Source: Diabrotica undecimpunctata (lineage: Eukaryota > Arthropoda > Insecta > Coleoptera > Chrysomelidae). Taken from it: a stretch of 64,000 nucleotides of DNA. The stretch lies in assembly GCF_040954645.1 (NCBI RefSeq), contig NC_092803.1:120857961-120921960 (forward strand). Direction: 5' to 3'. Of this stretch, positions 1-12,201 are shown one piece after another; the first letter of the stretch is position 1; every line of letters starts with the position of its first letter. The notes beneath the pieces were generated by a model. The model searched no databases, was not told the origin of the DNA, and worked only from the letters and a program-made list of their open reading frames with translations. A program made the translations under genes and the position numbers.

Positions 1-432
1 TGAAGCGGCATGGGTGGTATTGGTATGTATGGTGAAGTTTTGTTGTGGTTGTGAGGCTAAAGTGGTGATAGGAGGAGTGGGTGTATTAAGGATTGCAGAT
101 GATCGGGTTAGCTGCAGTTGCGCTATCAACCGATCGATCTGTTCTACGGGTAGGGTGGAAATAATATCTGACATGAAAGTGTCAGAAAGGTTATTGGTGA
201 TATTGGATTGGGTGGTATCTGGGATGTGTAGTGTGGGTGGGAAAGAAGTGATCGGTGGCATGGTGGTGTTGGTAGGTGTGATTAAGGTCTGAGTTGCGGG
301 TGTCCTTTGTGAGGGTAGCGGAGGGAAGTCGTAATTATCGATGGAGGGCATGTCTTTGGAGTGTTGCCCAGGGTCGGGTGGTTCAGCAGGAACGACTCTG
401 TTCGACCTGTTGGAGCGGGTCGACCTTGGCAT
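1..432 (-). CDS. partial retroelement ORF1/Gag-like protein, runs off the left edge
   Basis: The reverse strand is open for 144 codons from an ATG at 432 to base 1 with no stop. An in-frame TAG lies shortly upstream of the ATG. The product is Pro/Thr/Asn-rich, with a basic start (MPRSTRSNRSNR) followed by a short motif, NYDFPPLPS, of the kind seen in N-terminal parts of insect non-LTR ORF1 proteins, then low-complexity Thr/Pro sequence. No zinc knuckle is reached inside the window. The following 530 bases (433-965) hold no ORF I can support and could be its 5' untranslated region. I call it retroelement ORF1/Gag-like by composition only. It could be another low-complexity protein. Confidence 0.4.
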   Translation of the reverse strand, partial: MPRSTRSNRSNRVVPAEPPDPGQHSKDMPSIDNYDFPPLPSQRTPATQTLITPTNTTMPPITSFPPTLHIPDTTQSNITNNLSDTFMSDIISTLPVEQIDRLIAQLQLTRSSAILNTPTPPITTLASQPQQNFTIHTNTTHAAS

Positions 433-965
433 GTTCAAAGTGGAAGGCTAGGTAAATTAACCCAGATGACACCTATTTTCAAGCACCTTGTGCAATGTGC
501 AGGATGGCTGGTAAGCCGGACTATACTTAACTATTTTGAGCTAGCGGTCCCCCGTAGATATTATAATGTAATTGGTAAAGTGCAGATTTGTGCCGGCACG
601 ACTGTTCACAGACTCCGACGGAAGCTGTAAGCCCCGGCAACGGCCTGCGTGGATGGCTTCTTACAGACCGCCCACTAAGCCTACACCGTGACCAGCAGAA
701 TCTCCGTCAGAGAGTACAAAACGCCGGTAGACCAGCAAAAAACACAGCACTTACCTTGTAACTCCAAGTATGGCCACGTGGCGACCACGTGGTTGGTTTC
801 ACCAGGTTATCTCTTCGTATTCGCGGCTTTGTACTTCTTGGCCGGCTTCCAGCGGTCAGAGCTTGGCTTTGTCTATGACAGCCGTCTGACCCTCTGCTAT
901 GAAGACCTAAAAAGCACTAACACTGTACACTACGTACTCACTACGGCGAACGGACGAAAGAGGAC

Positions 966-1111
966 TTGCTGACCTGAAAATCGCCAATATTTATATGCGC
1001 TGTTCGAGCGATAAATAGGGATTTCCAGGTCGAGAGCCAATGGGAAAATTCGAGACGGGGCGATGCGCATCGAAATGCGTACTAGTCCACAGACTATGGC
1101 ATTCGATGACA
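966..1111. repeat. direct repeat copy 1 (LTR-like), pairs with 2011-2158
   Basis: Starts TTGCTGACCTGAAAATCGCC and ends TATGGCATTCGATGACA. Nearly identical to 2011-2158 in the same orientation, with a 2-base indel and a few substitutions. The copies are about 1 kb apart and flank ORF fragments on the reverse strand. This suits long terminal repeats, or repeat fragments, of a deleted retroelement, but I found no clean TG..CA ends or target duplication. Confidence 0.6.
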
Positions 1112-1282
1112 TCCCTCCTCCAAGGGGGGGGATGTCATCCCAATAAAAATACAATAAAAGATACATATGAAAATACACAAGAAAATATGCATAAAAATAT
1201 AAGTAAAAATGTTCAAAATAATTCACACAACACTGAACTATTTACGGGGGGAGGTCGGTGGTGATGACGGCATCTCAAGCTC

Positions 1283-1925
1283 CTACAGGTCCATCCTCGG
1301 TCGGCGTGCCAACTCCTCCAACGGGTTCGTCTTCTTCTCGGTCGTCCGGATCTCATCTGCCATATCCAACGGGGTTTCGTAGGGTACCAGTGTGCCGAAG
1401 CCTACGTGGTCGTCCAACCACTTTCGGTAGGGGGCGATGACTGGGTCTACTCCGGGACTTTCATCGGCATCTGGGGCTTCTAACTTCGAATAAGCCTGGC
1501 TCGTCAAAGGTGTCTGCACGTCGAAGGCATCAGGTCTGCAAAAGGTCTCGATGTCGGAGTGTTAAAGTATTGCTTTCTAACACTACGTGGTTCTCTCCAT
1601 TCTTCTCTTGACTTCAACCCATGTTGAAGTCAATGGTGTGTTGCCTTCTGTGAATTCGAGCTGGGTCGTGGGTTCGGATTTTAACCACGTTGTCGGGCGC
1701 CATGTCACCTCGGGGGAACAAATAAGGGTCTAACCACCTTCTGTTGTCTCCGGATGCTCTGTAGAGGGCTTCGAATATACTGTCGAGAGCTTCCCTACTT
1801 AAGTCTATTTTCGGGTTATGGACTTGGAAAATATTTATCTTCGGTGTCTTGCCTTGAAAAAGGCAAGATATTTCCCTCATGACAATTTCTTCGTCGAAAT
1901 AAAACACCAAATTAAGTTGAAACAA
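1283..1925 (-). pseudogene. unrecognised TE-like ORF fragments between two direct repeats
   Basis: Two reverse-strand ORFs follow one another. 1925-1614 (103 aa) is a mixed hydrophobic/charged sequence beginning MFQLNLVFYFDEEIV and containing RASGDNRRWLDP. 1519-1283 (78 aa) is acidic and Pro-rich and contains VIAPYRKWLDDHVGFG. A stop or frame change separates them. Their amino-acid composition looks coding rather than random. I do not recognise a family. The position between the direct repeats at 966-1111 and 2011-2158 suggests they belong to a decayed mobile element. Confidence 0.3.
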
Positions 1926-2010
1926 TTCTCAGCCACAGAGTATGGTAAATAAATGCAGGAAGCAGAGCCCCGAGAGCACTAAGCTCTGGGAGAGCCCGTG
2001 AGGGACTGCC

Positions 2011-2158
2011 TTGCTGACCTGAAAATCGCCAATATTTATATGCGCTGTTCGAGAGCGATAAATATGGATTTCCAGGTCAAGAGCCAATGGGAAAATTCGA
2101 GGCGGGGCGATGCGCATCGAAATGCGTACTAGTCCACAGACTATGGCATTCGATGACA
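2011..2158. repeat. direct repeat copy 2 (LTR-like), pairs with 966-1111
   Basis: Second copy of the repeat at 966-1111, same orientation. It carries the same internal landmarks: GAGAGCCAATGGGAAAATTC, a GATGCGCATCGAAATGCGT block and the end ATTCGATGACA. Confidence 0.6.
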
Positions 2159-2339
2159 GTTCATCGACTACCGGAATCGGTCCAAAGATGAACTTAGCAC
2201 ATATGAACTTTAAAACATTTGTGTGATTAATAATTGTCGTAGCTCGCGCGCGCGCAACTGTTTAGAATAGCGTAAGCAGTGTAAGAGCAAGGAGAATCAC
2301 CCACGAGGCGATCGGTCTGGGACCAGTTTAGGGAGCAAG

Positions 2340-2731
2340 CCAAAGTTGGGCCTTTTCCAAATCAAACGTGAATCCATATACTCTTCCTTTCTGACTTATG
2401 CTTGTAATTTTAGCTTCTTTCAAAGCCTCTCTGGCCTTTTCACTACGCCTTAAATGCAGCCCATAATCTGATTGAAACACTTACTTCGTATTCTCGTCTT
2501 TTTCCTGGCTCGCCTGATTTTTGTGTGTCACATTTAACACATGTATCTCGTAATGGTACCTACAGTGAAAATTAAAGTCGCGTTGGAAAATTTGTCTGTA
2601 TACACTTTCTGAGACAGGTATCACAACTTACCGGTTTCAGAACTAGATTCTGTTGAACCGTTGTCGTTTTCTGGCTCGTACTCGCTATCACTAGCACTAA
2701 ATGGTTCTTTTACTGATTCTCTACAACTCAT
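2340..2731 (-). pseudogene. spliced-looking TE-derived gene fragment
   Basis: The reverse strand has an ATG at 2731 opening an acidic segment (MSCRESVKEPFSASDSEYEP...) that ends at a GTAAGT donor at 2631. A pyrimidine-AG acceptor follows near 2560, then a Cys pair (TCVKCD) and a basic stretch ending at another GTAAGT. The last part contains HLRRSEKAREALKEAK and VYGFTFDLEKA. The frames do not join cleanly (a stop appears after the first splice), so it is probably broken. The HLR..KAREAL...FDLEKA pattern recurs in repeated insect proteins that I associate with transposons, from memory only. Confidence 0.4.
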
Positions 2732-3506
2732 TTTACCACAAGCAGACGTAACACTTATAAAAAACTACTAACAGAATTTCTGACAGAATGGTCTAAGTCA
2801 GACCATTTTGCCTTAGAACGGCAACCTTCGTAACATTGGACATGTATTACAGTAGCGTCGTCTCTGAGCGGTTGGATGCACTAATATTTTTTAAACTTTG
2901 TAGCAAAATAGAAGACTGCTAAACAGAATTATATACCAAGAAAGCGCGCAGCATAAAATTCTTGACTTAGACCACTCTGGTTTGCAACATCTCTTCAAGT
3001 TCAGGCTTTTTCGGTTAGTAAAATGATAACTATAACTAACAATAGTTTTAATATAAAACCTATATCAAACTTCCTGTGTTGGACTGCATCGAACTTAGTT
3101 ACTAGATTTCGATTATATCCGTGGAGTCATTGATACTACGACTGTATAGTGAACTCTGGAAAATAAAGTACCACACCCAATTCAAGCAATGCAAGATGAA
3201 GTTGGAAGAAACCTGGATGTAGTCAAATGGGATATTTTAAATTCGATTAGGTATACCACTATATCGACAAATACAAATAAAGACGATACTATTGCTGTGC
3301 ATTGCTTTAATCAGTCAATATCCTCTTCTTCTTCTTCTTTTTATGTAAACATGACTCTCTGTTTTTCAATGTGCCTCCGATAATATCGTAAAAGGGATGT
3401 AGAAGGAAAACTTCTATATTATCTGCAAATTGTTTTCTTTATAGCAAGGTTTTGAATAACTCCTCTCTCACACTTTGAAATGCTTACGTTGGTTGTTTTT
3501 TTACAG

Positions 3507-3682
3507 TAATGAAAATAAAAAAGATTATATCAGGTAGAAGACTTCGTCCTTTAGTCCAAGAATTTATTGCTGATCATCCATTCCTGTTCATTCTTATTCT
3601 CAAAGAGAAGGACGAAAATGGGGACGTATTTATAAATATATTATTCACTGGTAAATTAAGAAGCCCTACAGAAATGTTCTGA
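3507..3682 (+). CDS. serpin cassette exon 1 (Arg-type loop)
   Basis: The acceptor is TTTTTTTACAG. Bases TA complete a split codon (Val if the previous exon ends in G), followed by 57 residues and TGA. The loop is MKIKKIISGRRLRPLVQEF, then IADHPF, a hydrophobic strand, KEKDENGDV and LFTGKLRSP. P1 is Arg with either spacing (R-R-L-R), predicting inhibition of trypsin-like or basic-residue proteases. AATAAA lies at 3689-3694, only 7 bases after the stop. The upstream intron (GCAAGGTTTTGAATAACTC...) is shared with cassettes 2 and 3, so the three arose by tandem duplication. All expected C-terminal serpin motifs are intact. Confidence 0.88.
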
Positions 3683-3694
3683 ATATAAAATAAA

Positions 3695-4163
3695 TGTTAC
3701 CTTATGTGATATGAAGTAGTAGGATGAAATTGTTTAATTTAAATTTTAATAAATGGATACTACCAGTAAGAAATACCAACGACAATCATATAGAAAAAAG
3801 GAAAAGGTAAAACATCTGCAAACATGACTAACTACTGTAGGAAATAGTAGAATTGCAGTGAGAAAAGAACAACTTTCAGATAAAACCAACGTAAATATTT
3901 CTAAACCAGCATCTGGTTGGTTCATTAACTCCGAAGTTAACTATACTTATTCAACACAAACAAGAAGTTTCTAAATTTATAATTACTTTTTTTTTGGTTT
4001 TTCCATTTTGTCGTACGTCAATCTTCATTTTTACTTTAAAAATGAATATAGATCGAATATAGGTATCTGCCACGAGTTATTTCATTATAGCAAAGTTTTG
4101 AATAACCTTTCTGTCACACTTACTTATGGTTACTGTTATGCTTACTTTGGTTGATTTTCACAG
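3695..4163. other. spacer between cassettes 1 and 2
   Basis: No gene. AT-rich intron. The downstream half of the spacer (about 4080-4163) is a diverged copy of the segment upstream of cassettes 1 and 3. A second AATAAA lies near 3749. I see nothing else. Confidence 0.6.
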
Positions 4164-4342
4164 CAATGAAACCGGTAATTATTAAAACTAGATGTAGAGG
4201 ACCTCGTCCTCCAGTTCAAGAATTTATTGCTGATCATCAATTCCTGGTTATTCTTATTCTAAAAGAGAAGGACGAAAATGGGGACGTATCTATAAATATA
4301 TTATTCTATGGTAAATTAAGAAGCCCTACAGAAATTTTCTGA
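4164..4342 (+). CDS. serpin cassette exon 2 (ADHQF variant)
   Basis: The acceptor is TTGATTTTCACAG. CA completes the codon (Ala with G), followed by 58 residues and TGA. The loop is MKPVIIKTRCRGPRPPVQEF, then IADHQF, where the near-invariant Pro of ADHPF is Gln. The rest (KEKDENGDVSINILFYGKLRSPTEIF) is nearly the same as cassette 1. P1 is uncertain: the residue aligned with the cassette 1 Arg is Gly, with Arg just before it. AATAAA lies at 4349-4354. The Pro-to-Gln change may weaken folding, or may be tolerated. The frame and splice site are intact, so I keep it as coding. Confidence 0.82.
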
Positions 4343-4354
4343 ATGTAAAATAAA

Positions 4355-5446
4355 TAGGTTACCTTATGTGATATGAAGTAGTAGGATGAAATTGTTTAGT
4401 TTAAATTTTAATAAATGGATTTATATGAAAATAAGAAATATTTATCAAATAGACTACCAATAAGCAACACCAACGACATAAATATAGAAAAAATGAAAAG
4501 GTAAAGCATCTGCAACCAAGGGTATCTACTACAGGGAAATAGAAGAATTGCAGTGAGAAAAGAACAACTTTCAAAGAAAACAAGCTTAAATATTTCTAAA
4601 CCTGCGTCTCTTTCGCTTCATTAACTACGAAGTTAACTATGTTTATTTAACAGAAACAAGAAGTTTATAAATTTATAATTATTTTTTTTTTTGTTTTTCC
4701 ATCTTAGAAATGCAACAAAAGGAAAAAATTACAAGATGTACAACTATCATGGGTCTTTGTAAAAACTTGTCAAAATTTAGATTAAAAATACATATTTGTT
4801 CATTTGGATAAAATAGGGTAAACAGCAGACAGCTGTAATACATGTTGCATAGAAAAACAAATTAAAATAATAATGACACTCTTCCTAACACAAAGCTTAA
4901 GCTAATAAAACATTTTTAGTTACATGTTAAAATTGACTTGTGTCAGAAAAAAATTTTGAAAAAATTTATTTAAAAATTCCTTTATAAAAGATATAATAAT
5001 AAAAAAAACCCTATCGGGCTACATCACAAAACTTTTGAATAGTTTCTATATAGAAACAAATAGTTGACTGAAAGACAAAAACATAACTATTTAATAAAAC
5101 TATGGCTTTAAAGCCAATATCTATCTACAAAGATAGAAAAAAGGTAAAAACAAAAACCAAGAAAGCATTCAGAGGTATCGACTTGATAAGAATTTTTTAT
5201 TTTTTTTTTTTTGTTAACTAAAAATTCTGTTGAAATTCTGTTCAACTTTGCTACGAACTGAGAACGTGTGGGAGATTTAAAAATCTACTGAACCAAAAAA
5301 TGCCTATTTTTCAAAGGAAAGAACATAATTGAAGATTTTATTAAGATTATCAATCTGCAAAATGCATTTAGTTTTCTTTATAGCAAGGTTTTGAATAACT
5401 CTTCTGTCACACTTTGAAAATACTTACTTTGGTTGTTTTTTCACAG
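4355..5446. other. spacer between cassettes 2 and 3
   Basis: No gene supported. AT-rich intron with poly-T runs near 4680 and 5190. The last 80 bases repeat the pre-cassette sequence (ATAGCAAGGTTTTGAATAAC). Confidence 0.6.
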
Positions 5447-5646
5447 TAATGAAAATGAAACTGGCTAAAAAAGCAATTATACGGCCTCATCCTCCAGTCC
5501 AAGAATTTATAGCTGATCATCCATTTCTGGTTATTCTTATTCTCAAAGAGAAGAACGACAATGGGGACATATCTATAAATATATTGTTTAAGGGTAAATT
5601 AAGTAGACCCACATACAATGTTCAGAATGTAGATGAAATTGTTTAA
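5447..5646 (+). CDS. serpin cassette exon 3 (Arg-Pro loop)
   Basis: The acceptor is TTTTTTCACAG. TA completes the codon (Val with G), followed by 65 residues and TAA, the longest open tail of the three related cassettes. The loop is MKMKLAKKAIIRPHPPVQEF, then IADHPF, KEKNDNGDI and LFKGKLSRP, ending YNVQNVDEIV. The aligned P1 is Arg with Pro at P1', which many trypsin-like enzymes cleave poorly. The target may be unusual, or the true P1 may be a nearby Lys. The tail is longer because the stop used by cassettes 1 and 2 is lost. The nearest AATAAA is at 5829-5834. Confidence 0.85.
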
Positions 5647-6145
5647 TTTAAATTTTGTTAAATGGATGTATATGAAAACAAGAAATATATCTTTTCAAGT
5701 AGACTACCACTAAACAATACTAACAATAATAATATAGAACAAAATCAAACCTAAAACATTTGCAAACATGACTAACTACTGCAAAGAAATGGTAGAATTG
5801 CATTGAGAAAAGAACAACTTTCAAAGAAAATAAACTTAAAAATTTCTAAACCTGCACCTGTTTGTTTTCTTTAACTCGGCAGTTAACTGTGTTTATTTTT
5901 ATTTAACACAAACAAGGAGTGTCTTTTATTATCATTTTTTTGTGTTGCCATTTTGTTGTACGCCTGTCTTCATACATATACAGGGTCGTTCATTAATAAT
6001 TGGAAATATTTTAAGTGTAGATTTCTGAACTCAAAATATTAAGATTTAACCCAAATAACTTAAATAAAATGTGGATCGTTACTGAGTTACAGGGTGTTTT
6101 ATTTAAAAATTTAAAAATTTTGTGTACCCAGTACTTTAAAACTAC

Positions 6146-7730
6146 ACTGCGCTAAAAAATTAACGCATAATTTTAAAAACCCTGGCAAATCAAATAATTT
6201 TAATGTCTCGATACCTATATCAAAGAATATTCTTTGCCTATATATTCGATACAATATACCCCCGGTATATTGTAAAATTTATCGAAAGAACGGTAAAAAA
6301 CCCTGATGTTTTTACCAGTTTTTGCAAAAAAATTAAAAACATGCTAATTGTGCTTCATTTTATTTCGAATTTAGTTGGGTTGGATTACGTTGTGCTGAAC
6401 GTTTAAAGGGGTTTTTCAAGTTTATTAAGTGTTTTTTCTTTGAAATGAACCACCAGCAGCAAGAAAATCGAAATTTGTCAGAAAGTGACTGTTTTAGAAT
6501 CGTTACTCTTCGCGAAGAAGGATACACTCGAGTAGAACTCGCTGAACGTTTTAATGTCACCCAGTCAACCATTTCAAGAGTGTTAACACGTTTTTCTGTT
6601 ACTGGAAGTAACTCGAGAAGACCCGGTCAAGGCAGTAGAAGGGTTACAACTCCTAATCAAGACCAGTTTTTGACACTTCGTACACCGAAACAAAGGTTTG
6701 TTACCTGTACTTCTCTATAAAATGAATTTTTGGATCGTTATAACTTTAGAATCAGCCAAAATACGATTAGAAGAAGACTTGCCGAAAACGACATACACCC
6801 TGAAGGACACCAATTGGCCCATTATTGACCAGAGACCATAGAAGGCAAAGATTGCATTTTGCTCGTAAACATGTTGATTGGAATAATGACGATTGGGAAA
6901 GAATATTGTTCACCGATGAATCCAGGTACTGTCTTTTTTCTGATGACAGGAGAAACCGAGTGTATAGAAGGCCTGTGAAAGGCTACGCACAGTGTAACAC
7001 CGTAGGGACTGTACATTATGGCGGCGGCTCAGAAATGGTGTGGGGTGGGATTAATTTAGAGGCTCGTACGGAATTAGTTAGAATAGATTGCGGTCGCCTT
7101 ACATCGCAGAGGTATATAACCGACATTTTAGAAGAGCATGTCGTGCCATTTGCACCATTTATTGGAGATAATTTCATGCTTATTCAAGATCATGCCAGGC
7201 CACACACGGCAAGAATTGTGCAGCAGTATCGTCAGGAGGTTGGAATTCCTGCCATAGATTGCCCTGCCAGAAGTCCTCAACCCAATAGAACATGTTTGGG
7301 ACATCATAGGCAGACGACTACGACAACTCCTAATGCACCAAACACATTAAATGAACTGTTTTTGCGGTTGGTTGAAATTTGGGATCAAATTTATCAAGAA
7401 GAAATCAGAACGATTATTCTCAGTATGAGAGATCGTTGTCAAGCAGTAATAAATGCCAGAGGAGGCAATACTCGATACTAGTACACGGTACTAGTATTTT
7501 ATTCAACTTTAAAAATTTCAATTTCGTCATTAATTTATAATGTTAGTTTGTTTAGATGTTTAGATTTATGATCTTATATTGTTAATTACAATACATTTTT
7601 TGTAAAAAAAGAAAAGTGTTTATTTAAGATGTTCTAGAACAACCATACACCAGAAAAGAACAAACAAAAATTTTTTCATTACAACTCAAAATTAGAATTT
7701 TAAAATTATGCGTTAATTTTTTAGCGCATT
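6146..7730 (+). mobile_element. Tc1/mariner transposon with about 31-bp terminal inverted repeats
   Basis: The left end 6148-6178 (TGCGCTAAAAAATTAACGCA...) is the exact reverse complement of 7698-7728. A few more end bases match with one mismatch. The left flank is TA and the right flank CA, as expected for a TA target duplication with one mutation. It carries a broken transposase (next entry). It sits inside another DNA transposon, and the inverted copy at 10930-11412 shows the empty site (AGTACTTTAAATTTGACAT). Confidence 0.85.
6445..7481 (+). pseudogene. Tc1/mariner transposase, frameshifted
   Basis: 6445-6720 encodes the N-terminal paired helix-turn-helix region (TQSTISRVLTRFSVTGSNS and a GRP-like linker). 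After a stop near 6720 the reading continues through RISQNTIRRRLAENDIHP, then 6825-7481 carries the catalytic domain. The first Asp is in LFTDESRYCLF and the second in LIQDHARPHTA. The third acidic residue of the DDE triad (normally in NPIEHVWD) is lost: a small deletion near 7275 shifts the frame so that it reads NRTCLGHH, and a second indel near 7330 restores frame. The enzyme cannot be active. Confidence 0.85.
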
Positions 7731-8487
7731 GCATTTGACATATCCTTATCATACTTGGCAGGACGTGAAGGTACTGTACACCCTACTAAATCATGTTAAA
7801 TAAACGTTTCTGACTATTACCAGAGGCGAATGACAGGAGAAAGTGAAAGGTTGAGCCTTCCAAAATTCTACGTCACTGGTGGAATTGCTATTTTAGTGAA
7901 ATTTTTCGGTTCGGCAATATTTTCTATGTAAATAATGTAAATAATATAATCTTTATTTGGAAGGATGATTTTTGATATTGATATTTTGATTAATGTATTA
8001 ATTATGTCGGTGTTTTTGGGTCACAGGACCCAAAATGCACATTGCATTTATTGTGCAAATGAAATTTTAATCGCCATCACCAACAAAACATAGTGTTATC
8101 TATTAAAATTTCTTGAAACGAATAGGTGCATTCAACATTTAAATTCAAATTGTGGTTCTAAAATGAACTACTTTAATGTGAAGCCTATTTACCTCAAAAA
8201 GCTTATCAATGCTTTCGTTAAACGATCTTCTAACAAAACATATTTGGCTGATTGGCAATAAAATTAGCGGCATTTACTATTTGCTGCCATAGTGTTTGAC
8301 GATTATTTAATTCTTGTGAGTATACCAGTGATTTCATATACCCCCAGAAATAAAAATTTAAGGGCATTCATGTGTTCTAGGCGGCCACGGAACTTCATTA
8401 TCTGTGCCAATACAATGATGGGGAAATTGCCTATCTAGATAGTTTCGTACTATTAAAGGACAATAAGGCGGAGCTCCGTCCTGCATG

Positions 8488-9340
<853 letters not shown>

Positions 9341-9409
<69 letters not shown>
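9341..9409. repeat. TA microsatellite
   Basis: An uninterrupted TA run that begins right after a CACCCTG terminus. Confidence 0.98.
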
Positions 9410-9411
<2 letters not shown>

Positions 9412-9442
9412 TCCTTGATTAAGTGGCAAATCTTCTGGATCG

Positions 9443-10925
9443 TCAAAAACTTATAAAAACTAAATACGAGTAACCATTCAAATTTGCTGCCAATTCATAA
9501 GGACCCAACAAACTATCTTCAAATATACCGCACCGTACATTAATCTTAAAGTAATGTTGAAAATGTGACTCTCGAAATAGATAAGGATTTTGAATATCCC
9601 AACAGGGTCCAACTTGTAAATACAGTACATTTTGAAGACGTCTATCGCCGTATTCCCGTTTTCCTCCGCCATTCCTCCCGGTCCAAGGCATGCTCCTCCT
9701 TCAAACTTCTCGATTCTATCGCACTTCTAATTCCTTCATTCCATAAGTGTTTAGGTCTACCTCTTTTTGTTCTTCCAGGGGGCTTCCATCTGTGAAGTTT
9801 TTGGGGCCAACGTTCGTCAGGCATTCTCAATAGGTGTCCAAACCATTTTAAACCTCTTCTTTCTATTCTGTCAATGACCGTTTCTGTAGCATTTATGTTA
9901 TTTCTTATAGATTCGTTGGTCTTTCTTTCCAGCCTTGATGTTCTAGCACTTCTTCTAAAATAATCCATTTCAACTGCCAACAATATTTCCTTCAGGTCTG
10001 CATTAATTGCCCATACTTCAGAGTCATAACAAAGAACTGATTCAACCATGGTTTGCCCTATTCTTTTTTGTTCCTTTTGGAAATGTTGCGATCCCACCAT
10101 AAGGAGTTCAGACATCCTACAATTTTACGTCCCTGATTAATTCGGTGTTTAATTTCGGTTTCTCCCAAGCCGTTCTTATCAATGAGTGCACCTAAATATT
10201 TAAATTTTTCCACTTTGTTTGATTTACACGTCCTCGTCTATCAACACTTCAAACCTTGCATCTGATTTGATAACTAAATATTGTGTTTTCTTCATGCTGA
10301 CTTGTAACCTCATTTTACATATTCTCTGTATAGACGCTTTATCATAAATTCTAGATCATAAGAATCTTGTGCTAGGACGACTTGGTCACTCGCAAAGTTC
10401 AGGGAGAACATTACGTCATTTCCTACCTTACCATTCCCGTTCGCTGGCAGTGTTTTTTCCAATTTTGGAGGGCTGCCTCAATATATAAATTAATCAGTAA
10501 GGGTGACATACTGCATCCTTTACTCCTTTAGTTACTTTTATTGGCTCTGATAGTCTATTTCGGATTTTTAGGTAAATAGTGATATCCCTGTATACTTCTG
10601 TGATTATTCTTAAAAGGTATCGACTAATGCCGAGTTGTTGTAAAGCTTGCCACAATTTAAGTCTCGGAATTTAACCTTCCCCCTTTTCTAGGTCGATGAA
10701 GGCTAGATGTACTTCGGTACCAACCGCTTTTCTTTTTTCTATTAATTATTGGAGTATAAACAAGTTATCAGTGCAAGATCTACCAGGCGTAAATCCACTT
10801 TGGTCTTCGCTAATTAGATGTCCTACATCATCTTGTATTTTTCCATTTATTATTTTTCCAAACAATCTCCCGAAAGTAGGTATAACACTTAATCCTCTGT
10901 AGCAGTTAGGATCTTTTCCATTACC
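9443..10925 (-). pseudogene. LINE (RTE-like) reverse transcriptase fragment
   Basis: The reverse strand reads through degraded reverse transcriptase. Near 10900-10780 it has NCYRGLSVIPTFGR and SGFTPGRSC-type motifs. Near 10620-10500 it has ISRYLLRIITEVY and a changed GC-LSP block. Near 10190 it has KFKYLGALIDKNG. The ORF 10115-9642 is the post-RT region (VLCYDSEVWAIN, MDYFRRSARTSRLERKTNES, RGLKWFGHLLRMPDERWPQK, GRPKHLWNEGI). There are frameshifts and stops, and no endonuclease part. It abuts the inverted transposon end at 10930. Confidence 0.75.
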
Positions 10926-10929
10926 TTTT

Positions 10930-11412
10930 TTAAAATTAAACTATCGATTAAAATTTTATATGCTTAAATAAATGCAATCCTATTACCTATAACCCAATAA
11001 CACCGACATAATACATTAATTAGAATAATCATTAATGAAGAGTATATTATTTGCATACAAAGTATTGGAAAATCTAAAAATTGTGCTAAAATAATAATTC
11101 CGCTAGTGGCGTAGAATTTGTGAGGGGTCAACCATCCTTCACCCTGTAGTACGCTTCTGATAGTATCTAGAAACGTTTATTTAACATAATTTAGCAGAGT
11201 GTACAGTACCACAGTACCTACACTTCCTGCCAAGTATGACGAGGATGTCAAATTTAAAGTACTGAATACAAATAGTTTTTCAATTTTTAAATAAACACCC
11301 TGTAACTCAGTAAGGAGCCACATTTTCTTTAAGTGATTTGGGTCAAACCTTAATATTTTGAGCCCAGGAATCTACAGTTAAAATATTTCCAATTATTAAT
11401 GAAACACCCTGT
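10930..11412 (+). mobile_element. inverted, uninterrupted copy of the transposon end at 5981-8075
   Basis: The reverse complement of this segment matches 5981-6141 followed by 7731-8075. It ends AAACACCCTGTA at 11402-11413. It shows what the 5981 copy looked like before the mariner at 6146-7730 landed. Confidence 0.7.
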
Positions 11413-11437
11413 ACATGAAATTGTATAACATTTTCTC

Positions 11438-11645
11438 GGTTAGTACAAATAAACCTAGAGCTAATATTAATAAAATTACAAGAATTATTATTAAGCAGTC
11501 TTCCGGATCGAACATTGAAATTACAAGCGTCGATTATCAGAGCTTTCAACATCCTCTTTAATGTCTTCTTCGGGGTCTCTTCCGAGGTCTCAGTCTGCTG
11601 AGCCCCCAGACACTACTACACTGATCACTAACCAATCCATTACTG
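11438..11645 (-). repeat. Penelope-like terminal repeat fragment
   Basis: Its reverse complement matches 45720-45935: GGTTAGTGATCAGTGTAGTA, a GTGTCTGG block, a GAAGAAGACATT...GAGGATGTTGAAAGCTC block, ATAATCGAC, and TTGTAATTTTATTAATATTAGCTCTAGGTTTA. It contains the same hairpin-like GAYATY / GATGTY pairing as the 45803 copy. No coding sequence is attached. Confidence 0.55.
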
Positions 11646-12055
11646 GTACTTAGAACAGAGGACGTAGAAATGCAATTCGTAAGACATACGTTATAGAATG
11701 ATATAACCAATCGTGGCAACTGTATGAAAATAGTTCATGGGTATTGATATTTATTTCCAGTTATCATCATATTATATTTTTCATTATCATATTTTGTAAT
11801 TATGATAAACAATACACAGCAATGATATAAAAGAGGAAATGTTGCTTCATCTCTTGCGGTAACTCGCTTAAATGTAACAAACACTAGTTTGGCCATTGTT
11901 TCGTATAAAAAAAATACACAATTTTGTGATAAAAAATTAATTGTTCTATCTTTAAACTACAAACTACAGTAATCATATTGTTCCTAGTGTATGTAGTTTT
12001 GAATAACCCTATGTCTATCTGTTAAGATATATATTTAAGATCTTTTTCACAATAG

Positions 12056-12201
12056 GGAGAATCAGACAGATTGTGCAGCTTGAGAGCTCGTCGTATAGCA
12101 GCACTGTAACCTTATTGTTTAATGGCAAAGTAGAAAGCCCTTCTACCAAGTACGACAAAACTTTCAATTTTGTATTGTATTGTGATCATATTATTCAATA
12201 G
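12056..12201 (+). pseudogene. serpin cassette exon 4, missing the ADHPF core
   Basis: The acceptor is TTTTTCACAATAG. GG completes the codon (Gly with G), followed by 47 residues and TAG. It begins RIRQIVQLESSSYSS, then goes straight to TVTLLFNGKVESPSTKYD. Compared with cassette 5 the whole F-x-ADH-x-F strand and the next hydrophobic strand are deleted, while the frame stays open to a stop and AATAAA follows at 12204-12209. The intron upstream matches the one upstream of cassette 5 (GTTTTGAATAACCCTA.GTCT). A serpin ending like this should not fold as an inhibitor. It could be a dead exon or one that yields a non-inhibitory form. Confidence 0.75.
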
